From CAJXVY01 sp965657575 (lineage in GTDB: Bacteria; Actinomycetota; Actinomycetes; Actinomycetales; Microbacteriaceae), in the NCBI GenBank assembly GCA_965657575.1, contig CBFHOK010000004.1, positions 35,948-99,947 of the forward strand: a DNA stretch of 64,000 nt, written 5' to 3'. The first letter of the stretch is position 1. Each line of letters opens with the position of its first letter. Below, piece after piece: positions 30,967-40,382 of this stretch. The position numbers and the translations under genes are program-made. The notes under the pieces were generated by a model. That model saw nothing but the letters and a program-made list of their open reading frames with translations, was not told the origin of the DNA and made no database searches.

Positions 30967-31505
30967 GAAAAATTCTCGGCGTTGATCCAGGCCTAACAAG
31001 ATGCGGAATCGCGGTTGTTAGTGGAAAAGTGATCAATAAGTCGTCACTTGTTTTCACGGAGACAATCAGAACTGATTCCACTGAGGAGCTTGATAAGCGC
31101 ATTCATATAATCGGTCAGCGGATTAGGGAAATTATCCAATCCGAGGAGCCGACCGAAATTGCTTTGGAAAGAGTTTTCGCTCAGGCCAATCTGAAAAGTG
31201 TGATGGGGGTTGCTCAGATAAGTGGTGTGGTTTTGTATTTTGCAAGGGAGTTCAACTTGCCAATTCGGTTTTTCACCCCCACTCAGGTAAAGGCAGCTGT
31301 AACTGGTGATGGACGCGCGTCCAAAGAAGGCGTTACCAAAATGACAAGCAAGTTGCTTGATTCCGAAACCGCATTCGACACAGCAGATAGCGCAGACGCA
31401 GCTGCAGTTGCACTAACCGCGATAGCCAACCCTTCAATCGAATCATCCGGACCAACTGCAGCTCAACGGGCGTGGAGTGAGGCGATAAAGCGCTCTGGCA
31501 AGTAA
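30963..31505 (+). CDS. ruvC: Crossover junction endodeoxyribonuclease RuvC
   Basis: Holliday-junction resolvase, 180 residues. Acidic catalytic residues: Asp in ILGVDPGLTRCG (about 7), Glu in IALERVFAQANLKSVMGVAQ (about 68), and the C-terminal DTADSADAAAVALT (about 140). TTG start overlapping yebC; followed by ruvA and ruvB, which form the branch-migration motor. Confidence 0.95.
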   Translation: MRKILGVDPGLTRCGIAVVSGKVINKSSLVFTETIRTDSTEELDKRIHIIGQRIREIIQSEEPTEIALERVFAQANLKSVMGVAQISGVVLYFAREFNLPIRFFTPTQVKAAVTGDGRASKEGVTKMTSKLLDSETAFDTADSADAAAVALTAIANPSIESSGPTAAQRAWSEAIKRSGK

Positions 31506-31508
31506 CCT
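31503..31508 (+). promoter_or_regulatory. Putative leaderless -10 of ruvA containing the ruvC stop codon
   Basis: TAACCT begins with the TAA stop of ruvC. It is 6 nt before the ruvA ATG (31515). No Shine-Dalgarno between. Confidence 0.4.
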
Positions 31509-31514
31509 AATCCA

Positions 31515-32069
31515 ATGATTGGTCACCTTAGCGGCAAGGTCTTAGCAAAACACGGCAGAGAGCTAATCATCGACGTCTCTGGGGTTGGCTATCAAGTCTT
31601 CGTGAATAGCAGGTTTCTTCCTTCCGTGAACGATGAAATTTCGGTTTTCATAAGAACAGTGGTTCGGGAGGATGAATTTTCACTATACGGTTTCGAAACC
31701 CTTAGGGATCGCGAACTGTTCGATTCTCTTTGCGATGTAAACGGCATAGGGCCGAAGCTTGCAATGACAATCATCGAAGAACTCGGCTATGAGGCCGCTA
31801 CGGCAGCAATAGCTGGGGGAGATGAACGCGCACTTCAGTCAGTGACTGGCGTGGGTGCGAAAACAGCCAAACTGATGATTTTGTCTTTGGGTGGAAAATT
31901 TGAAGCGCCAAAGCAGGTTGCGGATTCAACCCTCGTTGATGCTCTTATCAACCTGGGGTGGAAAGAGCGAGAAGCGATAGAGGCGCTGAATAATGTATCG
32001 AAATCAGGTAGTTCTCAACAAGAAGTCCTTAAAGCGGCCTTGAAATATCTCGGAGGCAGTAAAAAGTAA
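31515..32069 (+). CDS. ruvA: Holliday junction branch migration protein RuvA
   Basis: Junction-binding subunit of RuvAB; 184 residues, slightly shorter than usual. OB-fold MIGHLSGKVLAKHG with GVGYQVFV, tandem helix-hairpin-helix motifs (LCDVNGIGPKLAMTIIEEL and SVTGVGAKTAKLMILSL) and a short C-terminal RuvB-interacting domain. Confidence 0.96.
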   Translation: MIGHLSGKVLAKHGRELIIDVSGVGYQVFVNSRFLPSVNDEISVFIRTVVREDEFSLYGFETLRDRELFDSLCDVNGIGPKLAMTIIEELGYEAATAAIAGGDERALQSVTGVGAKTAKLMILSLGGKFEAPKQVADSTLVDALINLGWKEREAIEALNNVSKSGSSQQEVLKAALKYLGGSKK

Positions 32070-32071
32070 TT

Positions 32072-33079
32072 ATGGAGAGAGAAACCGAACCTTTCGCACA
32101 TGCCGATGATTCAATTCTGGAAGGCAAGTTGCGCCCATCTTCGCTGGATGAGTTTGTGGGTCAGGGCAAGGTGAAGAAGCAACTTCAAGTTTTATTGCAG
32201 GCAGCTGAGCAACAGGGAAGGGTTCCCGATCATCTTCTTTTTAGCGGGCCTCCCGGACTCGGAAAAACAACCCTCGCAATGATCGTTGCTAAAGAAACTG
32301 GCCGGGCGATAAGGGTGACCAGCGGTCCGACCATTCAGCACGCCGGCGACCTCGCGGCAATTTTATCCTCACTTGAATATGGTGAGATTTTGTTTATCGA
32401 CGAAATACATCGCGTTAGTCGTACTGCCGAGGAAATGCTTTATCTGGCAATGGAGGATTTCAGGGTGGATGTAATGGTTGGCAAGGGGCCAGGGGCAACC
32501 AGTGTGCCGCTCGACCTAGAAAGATTCACACTTGTGGGCGCCACAACCCGCGCGGGCATGCTGCCAAACCCTCTCCGTGATCGCTTCGGCTTCACCGCCA
32601 CCATGGAGTTCTACGAACGCGAAGAGTTGGTAGATGTCTTATTGCGCACAGCTAAGGTTCTGAAGGTGAACCCAGACCGACCAAGTCTTGAATTGATAGC
32701 CCAGTCCTCGAGGGGAACCCCAAGGGTAGCGAACAGACTGTTGCGTCGAATTCGTGATTACGCCCAGGTGGAGAATGTTGAAAACATCGACGCCAAGACA
32801 ACCGCTGAAGCCTTGGAGATTTACGAAATCGATTCAACTGGGCTAGATCGATTGGATAGGCAATATTTATCTGCACTCGCCGAAAACCAAAAAAGACCTT
32901 TGGGCCTTGGTACTTTGGCCACCAGACTGGGCGAGGAAGCTGAGACTGTAGAGATGGTTGTTGAGCCGTATCTGATTCGCTTGGGGCTTATTGAAAGAAC
33001 CCCTAAGGGGCGAATGATCACCAATTCTGGTCTGTCGACAATGGGAATCCCGTCAGAATCCAGCAGTTTATTCGACTAA
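32072..33079 (+). CDS. ruvB: Holliday junction branch migration helicase RuvB
   Basis: AAA+ motor of RuvAB, 335 residues. Walker A SGPPGLGKTTLA (about 53), Walker B ILFIDEIHRVS (about 106), sensor 1 LVGATTRAG (about 153), Arg finger region LRDRFGF, sensor 2 GTPRVANRLLRR, and C-terminal winged helix. ATG 2 nt after ruvA. Confidence 0.97.
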   Translation: MERETEPFAHADDSILEGKLRPSSLDEFVGQGKVKKQLQVLLQAAEQQGRVPDHLLFSGPPGLGKTTLAMIVAKETGRAIRVTSGPTIQHAGDLAAILSSLEYGEILFIDEIHRVSRTAEEMLYLAMEDFRVDVMVGKGPGATSVPLDLERFTLVGATTRAGMLPNPLRDRFGFTATMEFYEREELVDVLLRTAKVLKVNPDRPSLELIAQSSRGTPRVANRLLRRIRDYAQVENVENIDAKTTAEALEIYEIDSTGLDRLDRQYLSALAENQKRPLGLGTLATRLGEEAETVEMVVEPYLIRLGLIERTPKGRMITNSGLSTMGIPSESSSLFD

Positions 33080-33084
33080 CCCCC

Positions 33085-33090
33085 TATAAT
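33085..33090 (+). promoter_or_regulatory. Consensus -10 upstream of yajC-secDF
   Basis: Perfect TATAAT just after the ruvB stop. A transcript starting near 33097 would include the GTGAGG Shine-Dalgarno (33108-33113) before TTG 33119. No good -35 at normal spacing. Confidence 0.45.
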
Positions 33091-33118
33091 TTCAGGGTTA
33101 CCGAGTTGTGAGGTTGTT

Positions 33119-33397
33119 TTGATTACACCAGACATTATCTTGGTGCTTGCCCTTGGTGTGCTGATTCTTTTTATGTTCACTAACAATCGCAAGCGCCGTA
33201 AGCAGGCTGAAGAGCTTGTCAATTCTTTGAGGGTTGGCGACGAGGTTTTATTGCACTCAGGAATCTTTGGAAAAATTACAGACTTGGCTGAAGACAGGGT
33301 AACTATAGAAACCGCTCCAAAGGTCACATTGACCGTTATCAAGCAAGCTGTGCGCTCAGTTGAGGCCAGTAGCGATAAGAACAACGAAGAGGCATAG
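33119..33397 (+). CDS. yajC: Preprotein translocase subunit YajC
   Basis: 92-residue single-span membrane accessory of the SecDF complex. One transmembrane helix (about 5-20), then the basic NNRKRRKQAEELVNSLRVGD and the beta-rich GDEVLLHSGIFGKI block that defines the family. TTG start. Immediately followed by secD and secF. Confidence 0.94.
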   Translation: MITPDIILVLALGVLILFMFTNNRKRRKQAEELVNSLRVGDEVLLHSGIFGKITDLAEDRVTIETAPKVTLTVIKQAVRSVEASSDKNNEEA

Positions 33398-33399
33398 GT

Positions 33400-35088
33400 T
33401 TGGCTGAAAATAACATCCGGCGTTCAGCCGGAAGGCGCTTAGTTTGGTTGCTAGTAATTATCCTTGGCCTGTCAGGGCTCATGGGTTGGGCAAACCTAAC
33501 AAATCAAGAGAACACTGGATTGACCCCGAAACTAGCATTGGATTTAGAGGGTGGTACTCAAATCATCCTGTCTCCTTCCGTCGCTGAGGGTGACCGAGCT
33601 ACTGAGGAGCAACTTCAGCAAGCGGTCTCAATCATTCGTCAACGTATCGACGCCAGCGGTGTTGCTGAAGCACAGGTAGCCACCCAGGGAAATCAGAACA
33701 TCGTGGTTAGTATCCCAGGTGTCCCTGACCCGAACACGCTTCAGCTAATCAGGGCTAGTGCGAAACTGGAATTCAGGCCAGTTTTGAGAACAAGCGCAAG
33801 CGTTCCAACCGAAGAGGTGGGCGGTGTTGACGAGGATGGTCAGCAGCTACCTGATCAACCAAGTGTTGAGCCTGAGAATGCAAGCGATCCCAACTGGATT
33901 ACCCCGGCGCTTCAGAATGAATTTGACAACTTGGATTGCTCTACAGATTTCAGGGAGCCCGGACAGGTCGATGATCCAAACCTTCCACTTGTTACCTGTG
34001 ACACATCCCTTACTCAGAAATACATCCTTGGACCAGTTGAGGTTGAGGGCGCAAATATTACCGATGCAACTAGTGGAACGGTTACCACATCAACCGGGGC
34101 CTCTACAAACGAGTGGGCTGTAAACCTTGAATTTGACGGAGAAGGAACCGAGAATTTCAGCCAGGTGACTTCAAGGTTGTTCAACCTAAACGAACCCAGA
34201 AACCAGTTTGCAATCACCCTAGACGGATTCATCATTACAGCCCCAAGAGTGAATGACGTAATTCCTAACGGTGAAGCACAGATAACGGGAAGCTTCACAC
34301 AAGAGTCCTCGCAGTCACTGGCCGATCAGCTCAAATACGGTGCACTGCCAATTGGCTTTGAAGTCCAGAGTCAAGAGAACATTTCGGCGACTCTAGGTAC
34401 CGAATCACTAAACAGTGGTTTGATCGCGGGTCTTATTGGTTTGATACTTGTTGTCGTTTACATGACCTTCCAGTATCGAGGTCTTGCCATAGTGACACTA
34501 GGTTCTTTGGTAGTAGCCGGAATACTGGTCTATTTGGTGATTCTCTACCTCGCCTGGCGACAGGGATATCGCCTCAGCCTCGCAGGTGTTGCAGGTCTAA
34601 TTGTCGCAATCGGTATTACCTCAGACAGCTTCATCGTCTATTTCGAAAGAATCAGGGATGAGATTCGAGATGGAAGGTCACTGGAGAACGCCGTTGAGGC
34701 TGGTTGGAAGCGAGCGTTCAGAACCATTCTGGTCAGCGATGCGGTAACCCTAACTGCGGCAGTAGTGCTGTTCTGGTTGACCGCATCAAGCGTTCGTGGA
34801 TTTGCCTTCACTCTTGGATTGGTTACCCTAATTGACCTAATAATTGTTCTGCTGTTTACTCACCCAATGGTGCAGTTGTTGGCAAGGACCAAGTTCTTTA
34901 GAAGTGGTGGACGTTGGTCTGGGTTCGAAGTCAACAAGGTCGCAGCTAGCTACGTTGGCCGTGGTCAATTTAGAACTTCTGAGTCTTTGGCCAAGGGCAA
35001 AGCAGAAAAAGTTGGCAAAGAGGCAGTGAAGCGCCAGACGATTGCAGAGCGCAAAGCGCAAGAGATTAGAGAGCGAGGGGAGTCCTAA
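33400..35088 (+). CDS. secD: Protein translocase subunit SecD
   Basis: RND-type subunit that uses the proton gradient to aid late steps of Sec export. 562 residues: TM1, then LALDLEGGTQIIL (about 43), a large extracytoplasmic part (about 60-320) with an acidic insertion, and five C-terminal helices with GVAGLIVAIGITSDSFIVYFERIRDEI (split here at IGIT and SDSF, about 397-423). TTG start; its stop overlaps the secF ATG (TAATG). Confidence 0.95.
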   Translation: MAENNIRRSAGRRLVWLLVIILGLSGLMGWANLTNQENTGLTPKLALDLEGGTQIILSPSVAEGDRATEEQLQQAVSIIRQRIDASGVAEAQVATQGNQNIVVSIPGVPDPNTLQLIRASAKLEFRPVLRTSASVPTEEVGGVDEDGQQLPDQPSVEPENASDPNWITPALQNEFDNLDCSTDFREPGQVDDPNLPLVTCDTSLTQKYILGPVEVEGANITDATSGTVTTSTGASTNEWAVNLEFDGEGTENFSQVTSRLFNLNEPRNQFAITLDGFIITAPRVNDVIPNGEAQITGSFTQESSQSLADQLKYGALPIGFEVQSQENISATLGTESLNSGLIAGLIGLILVVVYMTFQYRGLAIVTLGSLVVAGILVYLVILYLAWRQGYRLSLAGVAGLIVAIGITSDSFIVYFERIRDEIRDGRSLENAVEAGWKRAFRTILVSDAVTLTAAVVLFWLTASSVRGFAFTLGLVTLIDLIIVLLFTHPMVQLLARTKFFRSGGRWSGFEVNKVAASYVGRGQFRTSESLAKGKAEKVGKEAVKRQTIAERKAQEIRERGES

Positions 35089-36062
35089 TGGCAAGTTTTA
35101 GGGATTTCGGTAATGACCTGTATTCAGGAAAGCGCTCAATCAACTTTGTTGGTCGCAGAAAGACCTGGTACGCAATTGGTGTAGTTGTCGTTCTGCTTGC
35201 GATTCTTGCTCCGATTCTGCGTGGCGGATTCAGCTTCGGTATCGAATTCACCGGAGGCAGTGAATTCAGAATTGACGGCGTCAGCTCCCAAGGTGAAGCA
35301 GTTGCCACTGAGGTTGTTGACGATCTATTTCCAGGTGCGGACAGTGTTGTTACAACTGTTGGCACCGACTCAATCAGAGTTCAAACTGAACAATTGGCGG
35401 ACCTGGAATCAGAAGAGCTGAGACTTGCTTTGGCTGATGCCTACGGTGTTGAAGGTGGCGAGGTTGCCAGCAGTTTCATCGGGCCAAACTGGGGTGCTGA
35501 TGTGACTAGCCAGGCTATACAGGGCCTAGTCGTGTTTCTGATACTGGTATCGCTGTTGATGGCGTTTTACTTCCGTTCCTGGAAAATGTCAGTTGCCGCG
35601 CTAGCTGCGCTGGCTCACGATTTGATCATCACTGTTGGTATTTACGGGGGATTGGGAATTGAGGTAAGCCCCGCTGCAATTATTGGTTTCCTAACAATCC
35701 TCAGTTATAGCCTTTACGACACCGTTGTTGTGTTTGACAAGGTTCGTGAAAATACCGAAAACGTTGAGTTCAGTGAAAATGTAACGTTTTCTGAGCAAGT
35801 GAACCTTGCAGTGAACCAAACTCTTGTTAGATCAATCAACACAAGTGTTGTAGCCGTATTGCCGGTGGCTGGAATTTTGTTTATCGGTTCTTTGCTTTTA
35901 GGAGCCGGAACGTTGACAGATATAGCGCTTGCACTGTTTGTTGGAACAATAGTGGGAACCTACTCTTCGGTGTTTATCGCCGCTCCTGTTTATGCCCACC
36001 TGCGGGAAAACGAGAAGAAGTACAAGGAAGCTGCTGACAAAGTTTTGGCAAACCGGGCGTAG
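35088..36062 (+). CDS. secF: Protein translocase subunit SecF
   Basis: Partner of SecD; 324 residues with six helices. Signature GFSFGIEFTGGSEFR (about 46-60), and GFLTILSYSLYDTVVVFDKVREN (about 202). Shine-Dalgarno GAGGGGAG at the end of secD. Confidence 0.95.
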   Translation: MASFRDFGNDLYSGKRSINFVGRRKTWYAIGVVVVLLAILAPILRGGFSFGIEFTGGSEFRIDGVSSQGEAVATEVVDDLFPGADSVVTTVGTDSIRVQTEQLADLESEELRLALADAYGVEGGEVASSFIGPNWGADVTSQAIQGLVVFLILVSLLMAFYFRSWKMSVAALAALAHDLIITVGIYGGLGIEVSPAAIIGFLTILSYSLYDTVVVFDKVRENTENVEFSENVTFSEQVNLAVNQTLVRSINTSVVAVLPVAGILFIGSLLLGAGTLTDIALALFVGTIVGTYSSVFIAAPVYAHLRENEKKYKEAADKVLANRA

Positions 36063-36089
36063 AATTCTGCTCACGGGAGGTGATGCGGA

Positions 36090-38318
36090 ATGACCGATAG
36101 TATTCCAACACTGCGCTCTCGCTTGCCCAGGATTTTCACCAGAGAAAGCCCGTATTACAACAGAGACCTGAATGAGGTCATTAGAACCGTCAGGGTGAAC
36201 CATCCGCGTTCGGATAGTCAACTGATAGAGAGAGCCTTCAAACGCGCTGAGAAAGCCCATGAGGGCCAGCTACGCAAGTCTGGTGAGCCATACATCACCC
36301 ATCCGGTGGCGGTTGCAAAGATACTTGCAGATTTGGGAACTGGGCCGTCAACTATCGCGGCAGCGTTGCTGCATGACACAGTGGAAGACACTGATTACAG
36401 CATCGAGCAACTGAGGGCCGAATTTGGTGAGGAGGTTGCGCTTCTAGTTGACGGCGTAACCAAGTTGGACAAGGTAAAGCTTGGGGACAAGGCACAGGCT
36501 GAAACCATACGAAAAATGATCATTGCAATGAGCAAAGATATTCGAGTTCTGGTCATCAAACTGGCCGATAGGTTGCACAACGCCAGAACATGGGGCTTTG
36601 TTCCAATCGAATCAGCGAAGAAAAAAGCTCAAGAGACCTTGGAGATATACGCTCCACTGGCACACCGACTGGGAATTAACACGATTAAGTGGGAATTGGA
36701 AGACCTGAGCTTCAGCGTTTTGTATCCAAAGGTGTATGAAGAGATCGTCAACCTCGTCAAGCAAAGGACGCCAAAGCGAAGTGAATACACCGACAAGGTG
36801 ATCAGAGACATTGAATCAGAGCTAAGGCAAAACAAGATCAAAGCCAAGGTTGAAGGTAGGCCCAAGCAGTATTACTCGATTTATCAAAAGATGGTTTTAC
36901 GTGGGCGTGAGTTTGACGATATCTATGACTTAGTGGGAATCAGGATTCTGGTTTCAAGTGTCAAAGACTGCTACGCAGCACTTGGAGCCCTGCACGCTCA
37001 GCATTCTCCTGTGCCAGGTCGCTTCAAGGATTACATAGCAATGCCCAAGTTCAATCTCTATCAATCTCTGCATACCACCCTGATTGGTCCAGCAGGAAGG
37101 GCTGTTGAGGTTCAGATACGAACTCATGATATGCACCAAAGAGCTGAGTTTGGTGTCGCAGCCCACTGGAAATACAAGGCAGCAGCCAAGGGCGAGCAGG
37201 CTCAGGATGACAGCCTTGCCTGGCTGAAACGAATTAGTGACTGGGAGAGCGAAACAGAGGACCCTGGCGAATTCCTTGACAGTCTCCGATACGAAATCGG
37301 AGCCAAAGAGGTTTATGTATTCACGCCAAAGGGTCGTGTAATTGGGCTTCCATCGGATGCAACTCCTATCGATTTCGCCTATGCCGTTCACACAGAGGTT
37401 GGCCACAAAACCATTGGCGCAAAGGTTAATTCGCGTCTAGTTCCTCTTGATACGCCACTGAACAGTGGTGACGTCATCGAGGTGCTCACCTCCAAGAGTG
37501 AAAGTGCCGCACCCAGTAAGGATTGGTTAAACTTCGTTCGGTCTCCAAGAGCCAGGGCAAAGATCAAACAACACTTCAACGCAGAAAGAAAAGAACAGTC
37601 TGTTGATGTTGGCCGAGATTTACTGGCAAAGGCCATGCGAAAGCAGTCCTTGCCCCTGCAGCAGTTGATGGGAAGTGATGCACTTCTGGAGGTAGTTGCT
37701 GATCTAAAGTATGTAAATCTCGAGGGATTACTCAGCGGGATTGGTGAAGGTCACGTATCAGCGGCCACTGTGGTCGAGAAGCTAATAAGCAAAACTCAGG
37801 CAGCTGAGGATGTAAACACTGGTGAGCTCGCACAGATCATCACCACGAAATCCTCTAAGCGTGGCGGCGATAACTATGTCCTGGTCAAAGATAGTCCAGA
37901 TGTCCTAACCAAGATTGCTCGCTGCTGCACTCCGGTTCCTGGTGATGAAATTATGGGATTTATCACCAGGGGAGAGGGTGTAAGCATTCACCGGGTGGAT
38001 TGCAAAAACGTAAAATCACTAGAGCAACAACCTGAGCGAATTGTTGATGTGAGCTGGTCTGATTCGACTCGGGGAATCTATCTTGTGCAGATTCAAGTCG
38101 ACGCATTGGATAGATCAGGCTTACTCAGCGATGTGACACGGGTGCTGAGTGAAAATCACGTCAATATTCTAAGTGCCTCTGTGACAACGAGAAAAGATCG
38201 TGTTGCGGTAAATCGTTTCTCTTTTGAAATGGCAGACCCATCTCATCTGGAACACATATTCAATCAAATCCGACGAATTGATGCGGTTTATGACGTCTAC
38301 CGTGTCCAGGGAGGTTAG
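36090..38318 (+). CDS. relA: Bifunctional (p)ppGpp synthase/hydrolase (RSH)
   Basis: Long RelA/SpoT homologue, 742 residues, controlling the stringent response. Hydrolase HD domain: PYITHPVAVAKIL (about 66) and LLHDTVEDTDYS (about 92), with the HD pair intact. Synthetase: YDLVGIRILV (about 281) and NLYQSLHTTLIGP (about 325). TGS domain: VYVFTPKGRVIGLPSDATPI (about 408). Zinc-finger-like ARCCTPVPGDE (about 608), and a C-terminal ACT domain. The secDF - relA order matches M. tuberculosis, minus apt. Shine-Dalgarno GGGAGGTGAT. Confidence 0.96.
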   Translation: MTDSIPTLRSRLPRIFTRESPYYNRDLNEVIRTVRVNHPRSDSQLIERAFKRAEKAHEGQLRKSGEPYITHPVAVAKILADLGTGPSTIAAALLHDTVEDTDYSIEQLRAEFGEEVALLVDGVTKLDKVKLGDKAQAETIRKMIIAMSKDIRVLVIKLADRLHNARTWGFVPIESAKKKAQETLEIYAPLAHRLGINTIKWELEDLSFSVLYPKVYEEIVNLVKQRTPKRSEYTDKVIRDIESELRQNKIKAKVEGRPKQYYSIYQKMVLRGREFDDIYDLVGIRILVSSVKDCYAALGALHAQHSPVPGRFKDYIAMPKFNLYQSLHTTLIGPAGRAVEVQIRTHDMHQRAEFGVAAHWKYKAAAKGEQAQDDSLAWLKRISDWESETEDPGEFLDSLRYEIGAKEVYVFTPKGRVIGLPSDATPIDFAYAVHTEVGHKTIGAKVNSRLVPLDTPLNSGDVIEVLTSKSESAAPSKDWLNFVRSPRARAKIKQHFNAERKEQSVDVGRDLLAKAMRKQSLPLQQLMGSDALLEVVADLKYVNLEGLLSGIGEGHVSAATVVEKLISKTQAAEDVNTGELAQIITTKSSKRGGDNYVLVKDSPDVLTKIARCCTPVPGDEIMGFITRGEGVSIHRVDCKNVKSLEQQPERIVDVSWSDSTRGIYLVQIQVDALDRSGLLSDVTRVLSENHVNILSASVTTRKDRVAVNRFSFEMADPSHLEHIFNQIRRIDAVYDVYRVQGG

Positions 38319-39538
38319 TCGGCGGCTTTTTTAGCAGCGTCCAGCCATGACTTTCGAGCCTCGAGGTTCTTTTGCAGTTCCTTCAGCTTTTTTTCGTCAG
38401 TGGTCGATGCAATCTGTTGCTCAATATCAGCAATTGACTGCTCAAGCTGGTCTATCAAAGAGTTAGTTCGATGCTGAGATTCCGGATCAGTTCTTCTCCA
38501 CTCATCTTGTTCTTTTTGCTTGATGGCTGCTTCTATTTTCGACATACGACCATCGAGTTCGCGAACCTTGTCTCGAGGAACTCTGCCTATTTTGGCCCAT
38601 TCGGCATTAATCTTGGCCAACTGTTCTCTCGCTGACTTTAGGTCGTCAAGAGATATGCCTTCAGCATTTTTCGCCAACTCAACCTTTTTGGTGTAGTTTT
38701 CCATCTCTTCTTCGCGAAGCTTCTGATCCTCCACCTTTTTCTGCTCAAAGATGACATCACCAGCAGCTTTGAACTTCTCCCAGAGAGCATCTTCGCCCTT
38801 GCCGATTCGGGCCAACTTCTTCCACTGATCCTGCAGGCGTTTGAACTCATCCGCAGCATCCGCTCCTTTGCTGGTTAGGCTCTCAGCCTGCTTGACAATG
38901 TCAGATTTCAATTTCTTAGCTTCCTTGACACGCTTGTCTAGTTCTGCAAAGAACACCCGCTTTTCGGCTTCAAACTTGGCCCTTGCCTTGCTGAAGCGCT
39001 TCCACAGAGGATCCGCTTGACTCTTGGGAACTCTTGGTCCCGATTTCTGAAGCGCTTGCCATTTATCAAACAGCTCCTGCATTTCCTTGCTGGCATTTTT
39101 CCAAATCGTCTTGCTTGAATCGCGATTCGCAATTTGCTCTGCCTTAGCAGCAATCTTTTCTTTCTCCACCAAAGCTTTAGCAATTGCCTCTTCGGTTTTC
39201 TGCTTGTGATCTTCTCGCAGGGTTTCTAAGGCAGGCTTTAGTTGCTCAACACGATCACGGAGACTTTGGATATCACCAACAAACTTTGGTTCGGAAAGCT
39301 CTTTTTCAACAGCAACCAAGTTCTCTTCAACAGCACTAGGTGTTGCACTGGTGGTCTTTACCCGCTGCTCAAGAATTCTCACCTGGGCTTCTAGATCATC
39401 ATATTTACGCTGAAAATAAGCGAGTGCTTCTTCGGCGGTAACGTTCGGGTACTGACCTACGAGTTTTTTCTCACCTCCGTCAATCAGATAGACGTTGTTG
39501 TTTTCATCAACACTTGCGTGCGAGGTTTCTATGGACAC
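38315..39538 (-). CDS. DUF349 domain protein
   Basis: 407 residues, mostly helical and charged, with several DUF349 repeats recognisable by WKNASKEMQELFDKWQALQ, ADPLWKRFSKARAKFEAEK and EDALWEKFKAAGDVIFEQKK (about 140-270). Long coiled-coil segments at both ends. Soluble; function unknown (DUF349 proteins have been linked to stress and nucleic-acid processes in a few bacteria). The 3' end overlaps relA by 4 nt, and it follows the cyclophilin gene, as in other Actinobacteria. Confidence 0.9.
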   Translation of the reverse strand: MSIETSHASVDENNNVYLIDGGEKKLVGQYPNVTAEEALAYFQRKYDDLEAQVRILEQRVKTTSATPSAVEENLVAVEKELSEPKFVGDIQSLRDRVEQLKPALETLREDHKQKTEEAIAKALVEKEKIAAKAEQIANRDSSKTIWKNASKEMQELFDKWQALQKSGPRVPKSQADPLWKRFSKARAKFEAEKRVFFAELDKRVKEAKKLKSDIVKQAESLTSKGADAADEFKRLQDQWKKLARIGKGEDALWEKFKAAGDVIFEQKKVEDQKLREEEMENYTKKVELAKNAEGISLDDLKSAREQLAKINAEWAKIGRVPRDKVRELDGRMSKIEAAIKQKEQDEWRRTDPESQHRTNSLIDQLEQSIADIEQQIASTTDEKKLKELQKNLEARKSWLDAAKKAAD

Positions 39539-39556
39539 TTTTTAGGCTCCTGTTTG

Positions 39557-40336
39557 TTAGTTGAGTTCAACAGAATTGATAATTATCTCTTCTGCCGGAG
39601 TTCCATCATTACTGCCATCATCGGTTCCAAGTGAGGCAAATTGCCGAACTGTTTCTAGACCGTTATCAACTTGACCCATGATTGTGTAGCCTCCAGCGAC
39701 GTCACTTGGAATAACACTGTCCTCATAAACGATGAAAAATTGGCTTCCCATGCTGTCGCCAAGATTTCCAGCACGTGCCATCGCTATCGAGCCAGCAGGG
39801 TACAGATCATCCTCTGGAGCGTTCTCTATTGGCCCCCAGGTATAGCCGGGTCCGCCTGTTCCGTCACCGCTTGGGTCTCCACACTGCAAAACAAAGATGC
39901 CCTCGGTCACCACTCTGTGACAGCCGATTCCTTCATAAAAACCGTCAGAAGCCAGAGTCACGAAGTTTGCAACCGCTTGTGGTGCCAAATCACCAAACAT
40001 TGTGATTTCAAACGCTTCATCATTTAGAAGCAGCTGGCCACTCCAGTCCCTGTCTTCGGCAACTGCGGGATCTGGGGCCTCTGCGGATCTTTCAGTCTCT
40101 GTTTCCGATTCAAGTTCATCGACAAGCTGATCAACGGCTTCATCAACAGTAATTGTTTTGCCAGGCCCAATGCCGAAGTAAACAACCTGTCCAATACCCG
40201 CCACTAAAACCGCGGCTATGGCGACAACGCTAAATAGTCTGTTGTCCTTCGGCGCTCTCGCTGCTCTTTGCTTCGCAATTTCCTGTTTTGCCTGGTAGCG
40301 CTCAATAATTTCGCGCTCTCGATTCGATTTTGCCAA
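39557..40336 (-). CDS. Membrane-anchored cyclophilin-type peptidyl-prolyl isomerase
   Basis: 259 residues: basic N-terminal coiled-coil, one transmembrane helix (NRLFSVVAIAAVLVAGIGQV, about 30-50), an acidic linker (about 65-95) and a cyclophilin domain. Active-site region CHRVVTEGIFVLQCGDP (about 145) and GSIAMARAGN, then GSQFFIVYED. Probably extracytoplasmic folding catalyst; homologue of M. tuberculosis Rv2582 (ppiB), also near relA. Start TTG 40336, preceded by GGAGAG. A longer frame exists but would enter rarA. Confidence 0.9.
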   Translation of the reverse strand: MAKSNREREIIERYQAKQEIAKQRAARAPKDNRLFSVVAIAAVLVAGIGQVVYFGIGPGKTITVDEAVDQLVDELESETETERSAEAPDPAVAEDRDWSGQLLLNDEAFEITMFGDLAPQAVANFVTLASDGFYEGIGCHRVVTEGIFVLQCGDPSGDGTGGPGYTWGPIENAPEDDLYPAGSIAMARAGNLGDSMGSQFFIVYEDSVIPSDVAGGYTIMGQVDNGLETVRQFASLGTDDGSNDGTPAEEIIINSVELN

Positions 40337-40369
40337 TTTCTCTCCTAGCCCCGACCATTGTAGTTCTCT

Positions 40370-40375
40370 TAGAGT
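40370..40375 (+). promoter_or_regulatory. Putative leaderless -10 of rarA
   Basis: TAGAGT, 7 nt (TCTCTGT), then ATG 40383. No Shine-Dalgarno. It lies in the 46-bp divergent gap with the cyclophilin gene. Confidence 0.42.
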
Positions 40376-40382
40376 TCTCTGT